DNA from: Bettongia penicillata ogilbyi
Lineage: Eukaryota > Chordata > Mammalia > Diprotodontia > Potoroidae
Assembly (NCBI GenBank): GCA_023548195.1
Contig: JAJHZJ010000531.1
Span: forward strand, 6,807,900-6,871,899
Direction: 5' to 3'
Length of the DNA: 64,000 bases
The translations under genes were made by a program, and so were the position numbers. This document shows positions 19,490 through 30,829 of this stretch, piece by piece. Numbering within the stretch: position 1 is the first letter of the stretch; each line of letters opens with the position of its first letter. The notes under the pieces were generated by a model. That model saw nothing but the letters and a program-made list of their open reading frames with translations. It searched no databases and was not told the origin of the DNA.

Positions 19490-21260
19490 AATATGTATTT
19501 TCATGTGGCACTTTGCTAGCTTATGTTGGACTTCTCAGAACAAACATAAACCAACAGACCATCATAAAGGTCACTGAAGCCTACAGGCCCAACCTCTACT
19601 CCAGAAGATGGAGAAGGAGAGAAATTCTAGGAAGAACTTGCTAAGCCTTAGTATTCAGTGACTTCAGTACGAATGGAAGAACAAGGAAGTCTCAAAAACC
19701 CAGGACAGCTGGATGTGGACTCAAGAGAGCCTGGGTTCTAATTCTTGCTCTGTGCCTCAATACCTGTGGGACCTCAAACACGTCACTTAATCTTTCAGGG
19801 ATCTCAGTTTCTTCCTCTGTAAAATGAGGAGGTTGGACTACATGATCATTGAAGTCTTTTCTAGGTCAAAACTTAAGAGACTATGTTGTAAAATAGGATT
19901 TAGGATTAAGAAATAAAAAATGCCAGAGTTTTGTTGACTACTCAGAAGTCCCATAATCGTAGCTTATTAACACTTTCTTCAAAAAGAAAGTTAGAAGGTG
20001 CCAGTATACATAGAAAATTTACAAAAGGTACAATATAAGAGAAAATGACTTATTACAGATGGACTAGTCATTTCAGAATCAGTTGTTTCTCCTAAAATAC
20101 TCTGATTAGAACAAAATTCCAACTAAATAACAAAATAGAAGGAAAAAGATGAGAAAGCACTTCATGCAATTCCCTCTACACCAAGCAGATCTACATGGGC
20201 AAGCTATGGACTCTGAAAAATCAAAAATGACAGAACTGAATGCATTGATTCTACCATCCTTTCTTAAAGATTAACCAATGCAACACAGTTGCTACAACGA
20301 TGGACTGAAAGAGTCCAGAAAGCTCCTCATCTAGCAAGCATGGAATTGCCTTGCCAAAATGAGAGACTCAGCAGCCAAAGGTCATTCCTTTCAAGAGTAC
20401 AAAGCAATTTATGAAACATCGTGGAGAATGACAGGAGCAGCCAAGGAGAAAATAAGTCATTAAGGAGCCTGGCCGAAGACAACCCTGAAAAGACACATGG
20501 GCGAAACTGGAAGAAGGACCACAAACAAATGCGAGGCTAGAACAGATCTGCCAATGTTTCTACAGTGATCTACCTTCATTGACATCAATAGAGAGCCACC
20601 AAATTTAGGGTCCAATAATTTAGTTTCTGACTTAACATACCTGTGAGGAAACACTTAAGAAAATGAGTTTGAGTAGAGAAGCTGGATCTTCCCCATGCTG
20701 GAGATAACATAATTTTAAAGGTATTTAGGAGTCAGCTTTTAAGGTCTCCAAGAGGAGAAGATTTCCAAAAGAAAAGGTACTTGTTTTTACCAAAAATAAA
20801 AGGGGTGGATAGGAGGAAAAAAAGAAGACATGAACAACGAGGGACCAAGATGTCTGCTACGTCCTCCCTACAAAAGTTTTTATGAGAATATGTCTGTGTG
20901 TACATCAAAAGCATTCTCAATGAAAACATAAGAAAACAGACAAGTTCCTACAGAAGATTTTCTTTTATAGCAGACTCGGTCTTTAGTGGTCAAAAAACTG
21001 ACTGAGACAGGTAAAAGCATAGAAGATCCCAATGCACTTATTAGTTACCAACTTTTAAAAGCATTTCATTGACCTGGAAGAATAAAGTTCAATCTGGAAA
21101 TTCTTCTTAAACAAAATGTCTTCCATTAAAATTAAATGACTGATGCCACCACGCAGGCAATCTTATTCAATAATCTGAATATTTTCATAAAGTAGGGAGA
21201 ACACACACCACACCTCCAAATTGTCATTGAAGGGAATGTGCTGCCAAGCTCAAACAAAAG
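19490..21260 (+). mobile_element. RTE-like LINE, decayed endonuclease and reverse transcriptase
   Basis: Pieces in shifting frames match a LINE protein. Near 19588 a frame reads PTSTPEDGEGEKF then a stop, then EELAK, like the endonuclease motif of RTE LINEs. Near 19965 a frame reads NTFFKKKVRR. Between about 20870 and 21250, text of the reverse transcriptase type follows, including a 'WKFFL'-like piece near 21095. Spacing suits one element of about 1.6 kb after removing the SINE at 19690-19880. Many stops and shifts show it is long dead. Confidence 0.5.
19690..19880 (+). repeat. MIR-like SINE inside the RTE-like relic
   Basis: 'gcctgggttctaattcttgc', 'tgtaaaatgaggaggttgga' and 'catgatcattgaagtctttt' give head, core and tail. 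LINE-like text continues on both sides. Confidence 0.65.
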
Positions 21261-21291
21261 TAGGATAACAAAAGGTAATGACTGTCTCAAC

Positions 21292-21320
21292 ATTCCTTGG
21301 GGCAATTTGTCCCAAGGAAT
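21292..21320. other. Perfect 10-base inverted repeat
   Basis: attccttggg at 21292-21301 pairs with cccaaggaat at 21311-21320 across a 9-base loop. No U run follows and no function is assigned. Confidence 0.5.
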
Positions 21321-21328
21321 ATTGGGAG

Positions 21329-21448
21329 AATTATATCAAGCCCCGAATTATTTATTATTATTATATCAATTATTATATATCATAATATAGTATATATTAT
21401 GCTATATATTATATATTATACTATATATGTAATTATATCAAGTCCTGA
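21329..21448. repeat. AT-rich palindromic tract with short direct repeats
   Basis: The pieces aattatatcaagccccgaa (21329-21347) and aattatatcaagtcctgaa (21431-21449) flank an 83-base, almost pure A/T stretch with TATATTATG-type self-pairing. Confidence 0.6.
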
Positions 21449-21572
21449 AATACGCATTAAATATAAAGAGACTGGTCTAACAGACTTCACAAAAAATCAA
21501 AGGGAATGAAAAAAAGGAGAACCCTGACACACTGCTGAATGGGTAGCTGGTAAAAGTTACCCACATAAATGT

Positions 21573-21795
21573 AGAGAGATCTGTTTTGGTCCAGATCTGT
21601 GATTTTATAGGTGTGAGGAATCCCCAGTGTAGAAAATTCTTCTACGAAACAGATCAGCATTTTGTCTATAATTATAACCTGAGGCCCTTAGACGTTAAGT
21701 GACTTGCCCAGGGTCACCCAGCTAATATGTGTCAGAGACCAGGTTTGAACACAATTCTTATTGACTTCAAGGTCAGCTGACGGACAGTGATCTGG
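21573..21795 (-). repeat. SINE with a long unusual tail
   Basis: A reversed tRNA-like head ('cccagggtcacccagctaat') is preceded on the plus strand by about 110 bases beginning 'ttttggtccagatctgtgat'. A plus-strand copy with the same tail lies at 39425-39665. This tail differs from the common SINE 3' end. Confidence 0.6.
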
Positions 21796-21984
21796 ACCCA
21801 GAATTGAGGAGAAGGAGATTGAACTGGATAATGCTGGCAAATTATGTGGTGCTTTTAATCACGCCAAATTACTGAATGTCACGAAATTATCTTTTAAAAG
21901 TCATTCTTCTCCCAGTGATGCTCTTGGGCTGCAAGTCATGCAACACCATGATGTGGGCATAGACCATGACCTCAGAATCCTTAA

Positions 21985-22140
21985 AATTATAATCAATCAA
22001 TAAACTTTCATTAGCACCTACTATATACCGGGTGCTGTCCTAAGTGCTGGGGAATACAAGGAAAGGTAAAAGACAGTGAGTATCTCACTGTCAAGGCGCT
22101 TACAGTCCAGTGGGGAAGACAACTCACAAGCCACTCCGTA
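21985..22140 (+). repeat. Head of unnamed long repeat (family F)
   Basis: 'cattagcacctactatatac', 'ggtgctgtcctaagtgctgg' and 'cgcttacagtccagtgggg' follow the family opening. Confidence 0.6.
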
Positions 22141-22145
22141 GATAA

Positions 22146-22152
22146 GGAGGAA

Positions 22153-22212
<60 letters not shown>

Positions 22213-22226
22213 AGGAAATATAAATA
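22146..22226. repeat. (TA)n microsatellite inside a 16-base direct repeat
   Basis: ggaggaaatataaata occurs at 22146-22161 and again at 22211-22226, with (TA)n between. Confidence 0.9.
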
Positions 22227-23270
22227 CTCAACTAGAAATAGAGGTATATCAACTTACAGCAAGAATGAGACATGTTGATGGGCGGTCCGAATTGTGTACA
22301 AGCATCCTCAAGATTTTAAAATAACCACAGAAAGGTCTCCAAAGCACTGAGTGGGCACTCTATAAAGAGTTTATGGAGAGCCATGGCTGAGAGTTTCCAA
22401 GGTCTAGAAGTATTCTGACTTGTGTCACTGGAGAGTCAAAGTCCTGTGAATTCTATGGGTCTACTTGGTATAGAGGTTTTTTTATCTTTAATCATGACTC
22501 TATTAGTGTAAATATCAGCGTAAACAGCATATGAGAGCTTGTGCTAGGATGGTCATCTTGGCCCAGGTACCCTCTTTTTCTGTTTGACACCAGACCCTTC
22601 AGGCCTTTTTGTATTCTTTTCTATTGAACTCAGTTTGCTGTACTAAATGTTGATTGGTATCAAGAGGCCCCTCCATTTGGGAACTGGAAATCTCATTGCT
22701 ATGCAGAGATTTTTACAGCCATGGTAGTTGTTGCAATAGAATTTGACCCTTTTCTCTTTTTCTGCACTCACTGTAAACCCTATGATATACTGCTGGCACC
22801 CAGCCATAAACACCATAGGCCCTGGAGCCAGAGGTTGAAATGAAAGCCAGAAAGCTTTCTCTTATCCTGAACCAAATAATATAGACAGAAAAACCTGCAC
22901 ATGGATATATGAATTCCAGGTTCCACACATGGAGTTCAATGGTGGCCACAAACTAGCTTAATGTTTCTGCCAAGTTACCAAGCCGCTTCAGAGGGCAGCA
23001 GCTGATGGAGCTCCCTCTTGGCCAGGGCACTGCTTGAATGCTTTAAGAAGTCCAAAACCCAAGTTTTTCCCTTCTTCAGACCCCATGATCTTCTTTACTG
23101 AAAGCATCAAGAAGGGATTCCCCAGGAGAGCAGTACGAGGGAGAGAATGAAAAGCTACCAAATAACAAACAGAGGTGGAAAATATCAATCATTTCTGAGG
23201 GAAGAAAGAGTCTCAGCCTACCTTTGACTTCTCAGACTTGTTCTGCACTTAACATCTGTACCCCCCCCAC
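22227..23270. other. Repeat-poor stretch
   Basis: No family is recognised. Short minus-strand frames (22713-22949, 22988-23188) have no known look. Confidence 0.4.
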
Positions 23271-23277
23271 TAAACAT

Positions 23278-23580
23278 ATGTGTATATGTGTGTATGTACC
23301 TTTACAATATATGTATATGTGTACACATGCATAAATACAGTATGTGTACTCATACACATGTGTGTGTTTACAATATGTATACATATATAAATATAGGTGT
23401 AAACATGTGTATATGTATGTATGTGTGTGCTCTTTACAGTATATGCGTATGTATATATGCATACAGTATGTATACACATGCAAACATACATGTGAATGTG
23501 TTTATAATGTTTATCTGCAGATATGTCTACGTATATAGATGGGTACATATGTGTATATGTGTGTTTATATGTGTATGTAT
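23278..23580. repeat. TATG/TACA-type microsatellite, 300 bases
   Basis: Degenerate alternation of tatgtgtatatg and acatgcatac units. It gives long open frames rich in Tyr, Cys, Ile and His on both strands, which are not genes. A smaller patch is at 23730-23776. Confidence 0.9.
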
Positions 23581-23780
23581 TTTAAAGATAGTCTTATGTA
23601 CTAATTATTTCACTCAAGATCATAAAACAGGATTTAGCACTAGATGAAGAACCTTAGAGATCATCCAGTTCAAACTTTGCATTAAAAAATATTTTTGTTC
23701 TGAAGAAATATCCCCCCAAATGGGCATCACACATGCATATATGTATGTGTGTGTGCATACATACATACATATATGAACAG

Positions 23781-24334
23781 AAAAGAAGATTATGTATGAA
23801 AATAAATATCTCTATTGTGTGCACCTTGAGTTTTTTGATATTGAATTCATTAAGCAATTTTTCATTAGCATTTATTTTGGTTTAAGAGGTGGGAACTCAA
23901 AGTTAATAAAAAGTATGTTTAGAAAATAAAATGTTCTTTATACCATTTTATTAAAATATTAATTGCATTTATGCTATACAGACATAAGTTTCACCTCTAG
24001 TTTTCAAAGCTGTCTTACTTACCTGTGTTTCCTTTTTTTTTTTACCTTCTTTCTATTCTCTGAAATTTTTTAAAAAGATGGCTCAACAACCCTCTTTTCT
24101 GTCTTTTGTGGGGGGGGCCTGCCCTATCTCAAGTGCCACCTCCCTCATCCTCCTAGCCCTCTCATTTGGGAAAAAGAAGAAAAGAAAGAAAAGAAAAACA
24201 AGGTCCTTGTAACAAATATAAATAGACCATCAAAACAACATTCATTTTGACGTTGGTCATGTCAAAAAACATCTCTCATTCTGCACGTCACCTCTCCAAC
24301 TTCTTCATATTGGGGATAGTAACCCCTGGGATAA
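23781..24334. other. AT-rich DNA with no clear element
   Basis: A purine-rich run lies at 24170-24203 and 'ggataattag'-type units at 24328-24362. Nothing else is seen. Confidence 0.35.
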
Positions 24335-24459
24335 TTAGGGATAATTAGATAATTAGGATAATTACTTGACAGAAGCCTAGCAAAGTGAAATAACAAGCCC
24401 TAGATCACACAGGCAATAATCTATAGAAATGGGATTGGGAATCAAATCCTCTGGCTCCA
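24335..24459 (-). repeat. MIR-like SINE relic
   Basis: 'ccctagatcacacaggcaat' and 'gggaatcaaatcctctggct' are reversed MIR landmarks. Confidence 0.45.
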
Positions 24460-24620
24460 ACTGATGTTCTTTTGCTCCAGTTGGATTATAAACAACTTGA
24501 AGGCAGGGGCTGTCATGTTCTCCTTCCGTTTACCTTACAATGTACCTAGCACAGGGACTGGCTTCTACAATGTCAATAAAATGCCATGGTTTGTACTAAA
24601 TAAATGTATGAATAAATTTT
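24460..24620 (+). repeat. L2-like LINE 3' end
   Basis: 'acttgaaggcaggggctgtc', 'tacctagcacagggactggc' and a tail with 'taaatgtatgaataaat' fit the L2 end well. Confidence 0.7.
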
Positions 24621-24689
24621 TAATTCCCAAGTTCGACATGAATTTGTCTACACAGACTCTGTAAAAAGGGAATGAAAATTCCAAAAAAC

Positions 24690-24845
24690 AATTCAACAAA
24701 TATGTACTAAATGTCTATTATTTGCAAATCATTGTTATAGGTGGTAGAGATACAAAGCCAGAAATGAAAGCGCCCCCCGCTCTCAGGAAGCAAGATACCT
24801 TCAGATCATTGGAAAAACAATTAGGTACACAGACTGGGAGATGTC
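24690..24845 (+). repeat. Head of unnamed long repeat (family F)
   Basis: 'caacaaatatgtactaaatg' and 'ggtggtagagatacaaagcc' match the family opening, with more changes than other copies. Confidence 0.45.
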
Positions 24846-25216
24846 TTCATCACTTTTGACTGTGATAAGCTCTAATTAAACAGGACTGAGCTATCAGAAT
24901 GTCCTTGAAACATAGCATGACCATTTGGGAATGTTCTTGGGGCTTTGCTCTCTCTTCTCCTCCCACCCCACCAGCTAGACCTTGGAACATGTGAAAAGAT
25001 TATCTAGCTTGTCGAATTCCCAGAGATACCCAAGAATCACCTTAGAAATAAGTACATGTCCATAGGTGTGAGCAGAGAGACAAGGACTGGAGCACAGATT
25101 TAGTATAACCTATCCAGGACTGGTTTTTTAAATTACAGGGCTATCTTTGCTCTTGGTCTGAGGCTGCTATGTAATTCCTTATACTATCCAACCATTTAGA
25201 TTTTTCACTCTGTTGC
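24846..25216. other. Non-repetitive DNA
   Basis: No feature seen. Confidence 0.35.
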
Positions 25217-25476
25217 AGAGGCTGGGCAGCTAGGTGACACAGTGAATAAACTGCAGGCCTGAAGTCAGGAAGACTCATCTTCAATGAGTCTTCAAATATG
25301 ACTTCAAATGTGTCCCAGCTGTGTGACCCTGGACAAGTCACTTAACCCTGTTTACCTCAGTTTCCTCATCTGTCAAATGGGCTGGAGAAGGAAATGGCAA
25401 ACCACTCCAGTCTCTGTGCCAAGAAAACTCCAAATGGGGTCATGAAAAATAGGGCACAGCTGAAAAACGACTAAAG
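25217..25476 (+). repeat. Marsupial tRNA-type SINE
   Basis: It is full length with a small duplication in the head: 'gaagactcatcttcaatg' is followed by 'agtcttcaaatatgacttca'. Confidence 0.9.
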
Positions 25477-25479
25477 AAA

Positions 25480-26570
25480 AGGAAATAAAAGCAGAAAAGA
25501 GAGACAGATGAGGAAAGATCAGTTCTAATTTGGCAAAAAAAAAAGTTTTTCATTCTTTTATGTCTTATAAAGACCTTTGGAGATGAGGGTAGAATCTATC
25601 AAATTAGATGAGCCCACATAATTTGAAATAAGAAAAAATGAAGAAAGGTTTGATAAAGGTGTAACATTTGGGGTCACAAAAATAAATACAAGAAAAAAAT
25701 TAATAGTCACACCATGAAAAAAGTCTATAGAGTACTGACTACTTCCAACCTTTCTGGCAATCAAAATTAAGTTAAAGGTTACAAATGGCTTTCTTTTTTT
25801 CAGTTAATGATTTAATTTCTAAAAAAAATTATTTATCCTTTACACTTGAAATTTTCCATATTCACATCCTTCCCAAAGGCGAATCATTATGGAAACTATA
25901 ATGAAATTGGTTCAATCATTTCTGAGGCAGGAAATACTTATTAAAAGAGATTTTTCACAGTCTGACTCTTTTAAAACTACACAGGAAAAGTTGAAAAAAT
26001 GTATTAATACAATGTACAGCTTGAGTGGTCTTATTGATTATAACAATGGATAGTAAGTACATGATGTCCAAATCAAGATTTTTATTTTACAAAAATGCAA
26101 TGTCGAAGTGTTACAAGACATATATGCAATGAAGATTTATTTTATATATAGTACACCCTCAAACATATGCATGAACAAAATGGCAGGATTTAAATGTATA
26201 AAAATCCATTAAAACAAACAGCTGTGGCTAATTTCATCAGGTTGGATGGCCAGAGTATAACATGCTCCATAAACCTCCCTGTATAGACAGGGAAATAATA
26301 CTGCTGGTAAGCAGTGCAGTAATTTTCAAGTCACACAGTCATCATGAATCAATGATAAAGAAAAAATATAAGTAAAAAGACTGATTTACTTATCAAGCCA
26401 GCAAATTCCCTTACGTCCCTTGAGGAAAAAGCACTTTTTGTTGACCATGTAGACCTGGCAGTGAAGACTGACCAGTTTATACAAAAAAAAAGGGCACTTA
26501 AAACCAGTTCCTGTTCTTTCACATCATTTCATCAGGTAAAATGGTGTTAGTAATGACCCACAGACCATAA
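25480..26570. other. Repeat-poor AT-rich stretch
   Basis: About 1.1 kb with no recognised element. A 68-codon minus frame at 25558-25764 has no family look. Confidence 0.4.
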
Positions 26571-26574
26571 AGAA

Positions 26575-26670
26575 GATCCTCAGGGCATCTGCCTTCGTAT
26601 CTGTCCTCACCACCTAGCACAGTACAAGCACTGCAAGGAGAAGCTGAATAAATTATTTGAATTGACTAAT
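26575..26670 (+). repeat. L2-like LINE 3' scrap
   Basis: 'caccacctagcacagtacaa' followed by 'agctgaataaattatttgaa'. Confidence 0.45.
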
Positions 26671-26714
26671 CATTGTCAATTCCCTCATTCTGATATTCAG
26701 ATGTAAGACCCATA

Positions 26715-26850
26715 GCCATTGCAATCTCTCTAGAAGTCAGTTTCCTCACTTATAAAATGAGTTAGATAAGGAAATGGCAAACCTCTCCAGTATCTTTGCC
26801 AAGAATCTACATGGGGTCATGAGGAACTGGAGACAACTGAACTCAAACAA
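26715..26850 (+). repeat. Marsupial tRNA-type SINE, 3' half
   Basis: 'tgagttagataaggaaatgg', 'ctctccagtatctttgccaa' and 'ggagacaactgaactcaaac' give core and end. The head is missing. Confidence 0.75.
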
Positions 26851-26865
26851 CACCAAATTATCAAG

Positions 26866-27035
26866 TCAGGTCTTGCTGCTATGGACCTACATCTTGACTC
26901 CAACGAAGCGGGAGGAGAGGGTAAGGCTGATGGCTTTGCACAGCTCGGACTCACTTCAATCCAATTCCCATGCAAGTCAAGACATCACCCTCTTGATGTC
27001 ACTGTCCTTTTCAAGAAGGAAGGATGGAAGACAGC
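26866..27035 (+). repeat. RTE-tailed SINE, 3' part
   Basis: It holds 'gagagggtaaggctgatggc', 'ttgcacagctcggactcact' and 'caagtcaagacatcaccctc', and ends near 'gtcactgtccttttcaagaa'. The family also occurs at 30574-30818 and 33908-34185. Confidence 0.6.
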
Positions 27036-27044
27036 ATCGACTAT

Positions 27045-27215
27045 GGTAGCAAAAGAACCAATCTGAATCTAAGCAGCAGCATTTATTTACTTTACAGTAT
27101 TATACCCATCTACTCTCGACAGACCGGAAACTCCTTGAAGAGAGGCACTGTTGTGTTTATTCTGGTCTTCGAATTCTCAGGATCTAACACAGTGCCTCGA
27201 ACAAGACTAGAAGGT
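27045..27215 (+). repeat. L2-like LINE 3' end
   Basis: 'ggaaactccttgaagagagg' and 'ctaacacagtgcctcgaaca' are L2 end landmarks. Confidence 0.5.
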
Positions 27216-27399
27216 ATTAAAAAATGTCCACTAGAAAAAGAGGGCACTAGACTTGGGGCTGGGGAGGTAGTAGAATAAGGAAAAGATCACCTCTGAAGGG
27301 AAGAAAAGGGTGAATTACTTAAGTACAGGCTAGATATGGATTCAGACAAACCACCATTTCCACAACTTGGCTTGGAGTCTGCAACTTCAACCACATCTA

Positions 27400-27575
27400 T
27401 AATGTAGTAGAAAGACTTGAAAGCAGAAAACCTAGATTTCAACCCTAGCTCTACTAGCTGTGTAACTCTGCTTAAGTCTCTTCTCCTTTCTGGATTTCAA
27501 TTTCCTCATTAGTAAAAATGGCTTTGATCCCTAAGGTCCTTTCCAGCTTTAAATCCTATGATCTTGTGACCAGAG
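27400..27575 (+). repeat. MIR-like SINE
   Basis: 'caaccctagctctactagct', 'tttcctcattagtaaaaatg' and 'aggtcctttccagctttaaa' give head, core and tail. Confidence 0.7.
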
Positions 27576-28859
27576 ATGTGTGCAAAGGTATTTTTTTCTT
27601 AGGCATAGCATAGTGGAAACTTTATCACTAAATCACATAATTGTTTTTTTTAAATAACACAGCAAACCTTGTTATTATAAAGAAATTTTGTTCCCAGAGG
27701 TTTCATTAACCAAGGCATTAGTGTATTTGAAAATAACGAAAAATGACATGAGGGCAGATTCACATCCTATAAAAATGTTTCACATTGTTTTCTAGTTAAA
27801 ATGCTTAAAATTCTCTAATTTTAATCATGTACTTGTGTTTATGTTAGGAAAAACACACTTCAAGAAAAGGCTTTTTTTTAAAATCCTTTAAAAACTTAAA
27901 CAACTGTGAAAGGCTAGGGATCCAGCATAACAAATGCAAACAGGTTTTAATTTTAATCGGTTCAAATCAATATGAATAAAGATTTTCCACAGACTTCCAA
28001 GGCCAGAAGGGACCTTGAGAGATATGCTAGTTTACTTCTATGTATTCACATAAAACTGCCCTCTGTTTTACTAATCTATTATCTGCTGAGTTTAGTCATT
28101 AAGATGACATTCTACCACATTTTATATTATTACTTCCTGTCGATTCCTTCTTAATTCCATCACAAATATACTGAACTACAAATTCATATCCTGACAGGAT
28201 TTAATAAACACTTCATGTCTTTGAGGTAAATGAAATTGAACAAAGTTTACTTGAAGTGTGTGTCTGTATAAAGGTGGCTTTTGGACCCAGGCAGCCAAGT
28301 CTGGAAGTGGGTTTCTAACTGGCATGCCATGTGTAGTTCCAATTGTTATTGGACGGTGTGCTTCAGTCATTTGCAAGTTATCTTTAATCATTCCCTCAAG
28401 GAATTCTTTCAGCATTTGGCAAATACCATTCTTCCGGCATACCAATTAGAGTAATGTGATTTCTTCTTTATCTGTTTTCAAAATCTTCTAACTCTTCTCA
28501 ATTCAGTGGAGTTGGTTCATTGGCCCTAGCATTTTTTGAGTTTGGGCTTTCTTTGTACATTGGAACTTCCTGTGACACCATTTGCTACAGGGCGAAACAA
28601 AGCAGACTGTCTTGGACTCCATTCTCAGAATTTTAGTAAAAAATGCTGTTTATAAGGCAAACCCAGAAAATCATTATCACAAGTCTCCAATATATTTTTA
28701 TATCATATTGAATTATGATAATTCCCTAACTACCCCATGACTAGTCATGTAATCACTGGATGCTCAGGAGTTGGGATTCCAGATCTATTCTGACTTGCCT
28801 TGGGAAGCAACAGTTTCATTTACCTGATCTGTACCACAGGTTCCCTATCAATGAAGTTA
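27576..28859. other. Repeat-poor stretch
   Basis: 1.3 kb. A short MIR-like edge ('ggccagaagggaccttgaga') lies near 28000. Opposing 89- and 63-codon frames at 28176-28449 are unrecognised. Confidence 0.4.
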
Positions 28860-29035
28860 TGACAAACCTAGGTGTGCTATGATCCCCATTTTACAGTTGA
28901 GGAAACTGAGGCAGACAGAAGTAAAGTGTTGTCCAGGATAATACAGCTAGTATGTGTCTGTGGCTGGATTTGAAAACAGGAGTTTCTGACTCTAAGCCTA
29001 GTGCTTTATCCACTAGGCCATCTTGCTGCTTCCAG
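28860..29035 (-). repeat. MIR-like SINE
   Basis: 'cattttacagttgaggaaac', 'aatacagctagtatgtgtct' and 'ccactaggccatcttgctgc' run in reversed order. Confidence 0.7.
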
Positions 29036-30573
29036 AAATAGGAGTATTATGAAATAAACCTATGCTAAATCATTTGATTAAAAATCTGTTTCACTGGAAC
29101 CTGTGGATTTTTAATTCACTAAATTTCAAATTTGATCAATTCTCAGGTCAAATTGTGACTTGAGACATAGTTATTTGCCTGCCCAGGTCTGCCAAAAGAA
29201 ACTAAAGTGAGAGGGGAGTCTGCAGGGTCAGATACTTCAGGAGGCAGGAGATCAGAGGCGGCACATTTCTATAACCTAACTCCTTGCCACGGCCCAGGAC
29301 AACAGAGAAAGAGCATGTCCTTTGTCTTTATTACCAGGCATGTGATTTCGGGGGACAGGTGGCTTTGAGCTGAAGGTTGTTAAAAATTATCCAGGATCAT
29401 CACTGAATTCTAAGGGAGAGTATAAAAACTGGGACAGAGACACTTTCTATACAAACAGAGCAACAAATGTAGAATGAAATGTATATTGCTACTTGTTTCT
29501 GCTCCATGGCAACAAATCAGGCTGTGGAAAAATAATGGTTTGGAAAAGAAAAAGAAACAGATCCAATTTCTCTATCAAATGCCTGATATTTAGAACTCAA
29601 ATGGATGCATGAAATTCATATAAAGAAAGTTTTTCAAAGAATCTGGAAGAAGTTAAAGAATGTGCCATCTCCGAGAAACTCTAAGACACAAGGAACTAAG
29701 AAATGAGATAGTCTAAAATGCCAAGAGCATGCACAGCTTGTACCATGTTAAAACCTGATTTTGGAATGTCCCCATGTAGTCACCATTTCAATTCCTCAAA
29801 AGGCAAGGCTGTCTGCAAACACTGCTTGTTTCAGTAAAACTCCAGCCGATTTTATGCAAAACCGAAAAAATTCTGCACAGGTCCAGAACGCACATCTGTG
29901 TTTAAGTTAGATGTAAAAACAAACCATTTTCTTGACAGTTAAACATTTTCCTTCAGAGAATTCAATTACACATGTAACTGAGAACAAGTGTAAAACAAAT
30001 CAGATATCCTGGGGCAATGCCTTCATCCCTTCCATTGTAACAGCTGCTACTGCATTCATCATGACTGGTGCCTCAGTGGGTTTACAATTAATTCAGGTCT
30101 ACAATGAAAGAATCTTATGTTCTGTGTGTGCACACAGAGCCATTGAGCTCTTAACAACTTACTTCAAAGTAAATTTGCTCCCAGGTGTTCATCTTCTTCT
30201 ATTCTAGTCATAAGACCATGGAGGTGGTACTGAACCAAGGTCCGTTAGTGCTTCACTGTTCTCTTTACTCTTTCATCCCATCCACAAAAATTCCCTTCTT
30301 TCTCTTCCTCTTCACTGCCAACCTTCTTGGAAAAGTCAGCCTTAAACCCAAATCACTCTGGCTCTCACTGCCAACAGTAGGTCCCAAGTCAAACCCTACT
30401 AGGTCACTGTTTGGGCCCTGATTGCTCAGAATAAATGTAAACAGCAATTGTTTCTCTTTTGGCCAGAAACCCTAGGGGTCTTCCTCTCCCAGATCTATTT
30501 TTAAAAAATTAGGTAAAGAAAACATTTTCTGACTTATTTCTAATTAAGCCTTAATCACTGAATGGGTGTTGCC
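29036..30573. other. Repeat-poor 1.5-kb stretch
   Basis: No repeat family was recognised. 'gagtataaaaactgggac' near 29418 looks like a TATA box but has no supporting context. The 91-codon frame at 29932-30207 is unrecognised. Confidence 0.4.
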
Positions 30574-30818
30574 TCAGTCAAACCAGATCTTGTTAAAGAC
30601 CTTAGCTTGAAAAGGTCAAGGTTGGCCACTGCATTCTGGGTCATCTCCAGTCATCCTGATGGATGTCTGGCCACTAGATCCAGATGGCTCTGGAGGAGAA
30701 AGTGAGGCTGGTGACTTTGCTCAGTCCTCCCTCACTTAAATCCAATTTACTCGCACATCATGGCATCACCTCCCTGATGTCATGGCCCTCTCTGAGGACA
30801 AAGGACAAACAACAGTCT
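30574..30818 (+). repeat. RTE-tailed SINE
   Basis: 'gatccagatggctctggagg', 'agtgaggctggtgactttgc', 'cacatcatggcatcacctcc', then the end 'ctctgaggacaaaggacaaa'. It is the clearest plus-strand copy of the family. Confidence 0.7.
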
Positions 30819-30829
30819 TGGAAAAAGTG

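Noticed and set aside
23232..23647. Cys/Tyr/His-rich ORFs of 64-119 codons on both strands
   Set aside because: They come from the TATG/TACA-type microsatellite.
29410..29430. TATA box-like 'agtataaaaac'
   Set aside because: No start region, CpG island or open exon follows. Such strings are common in AT-rich DNA.
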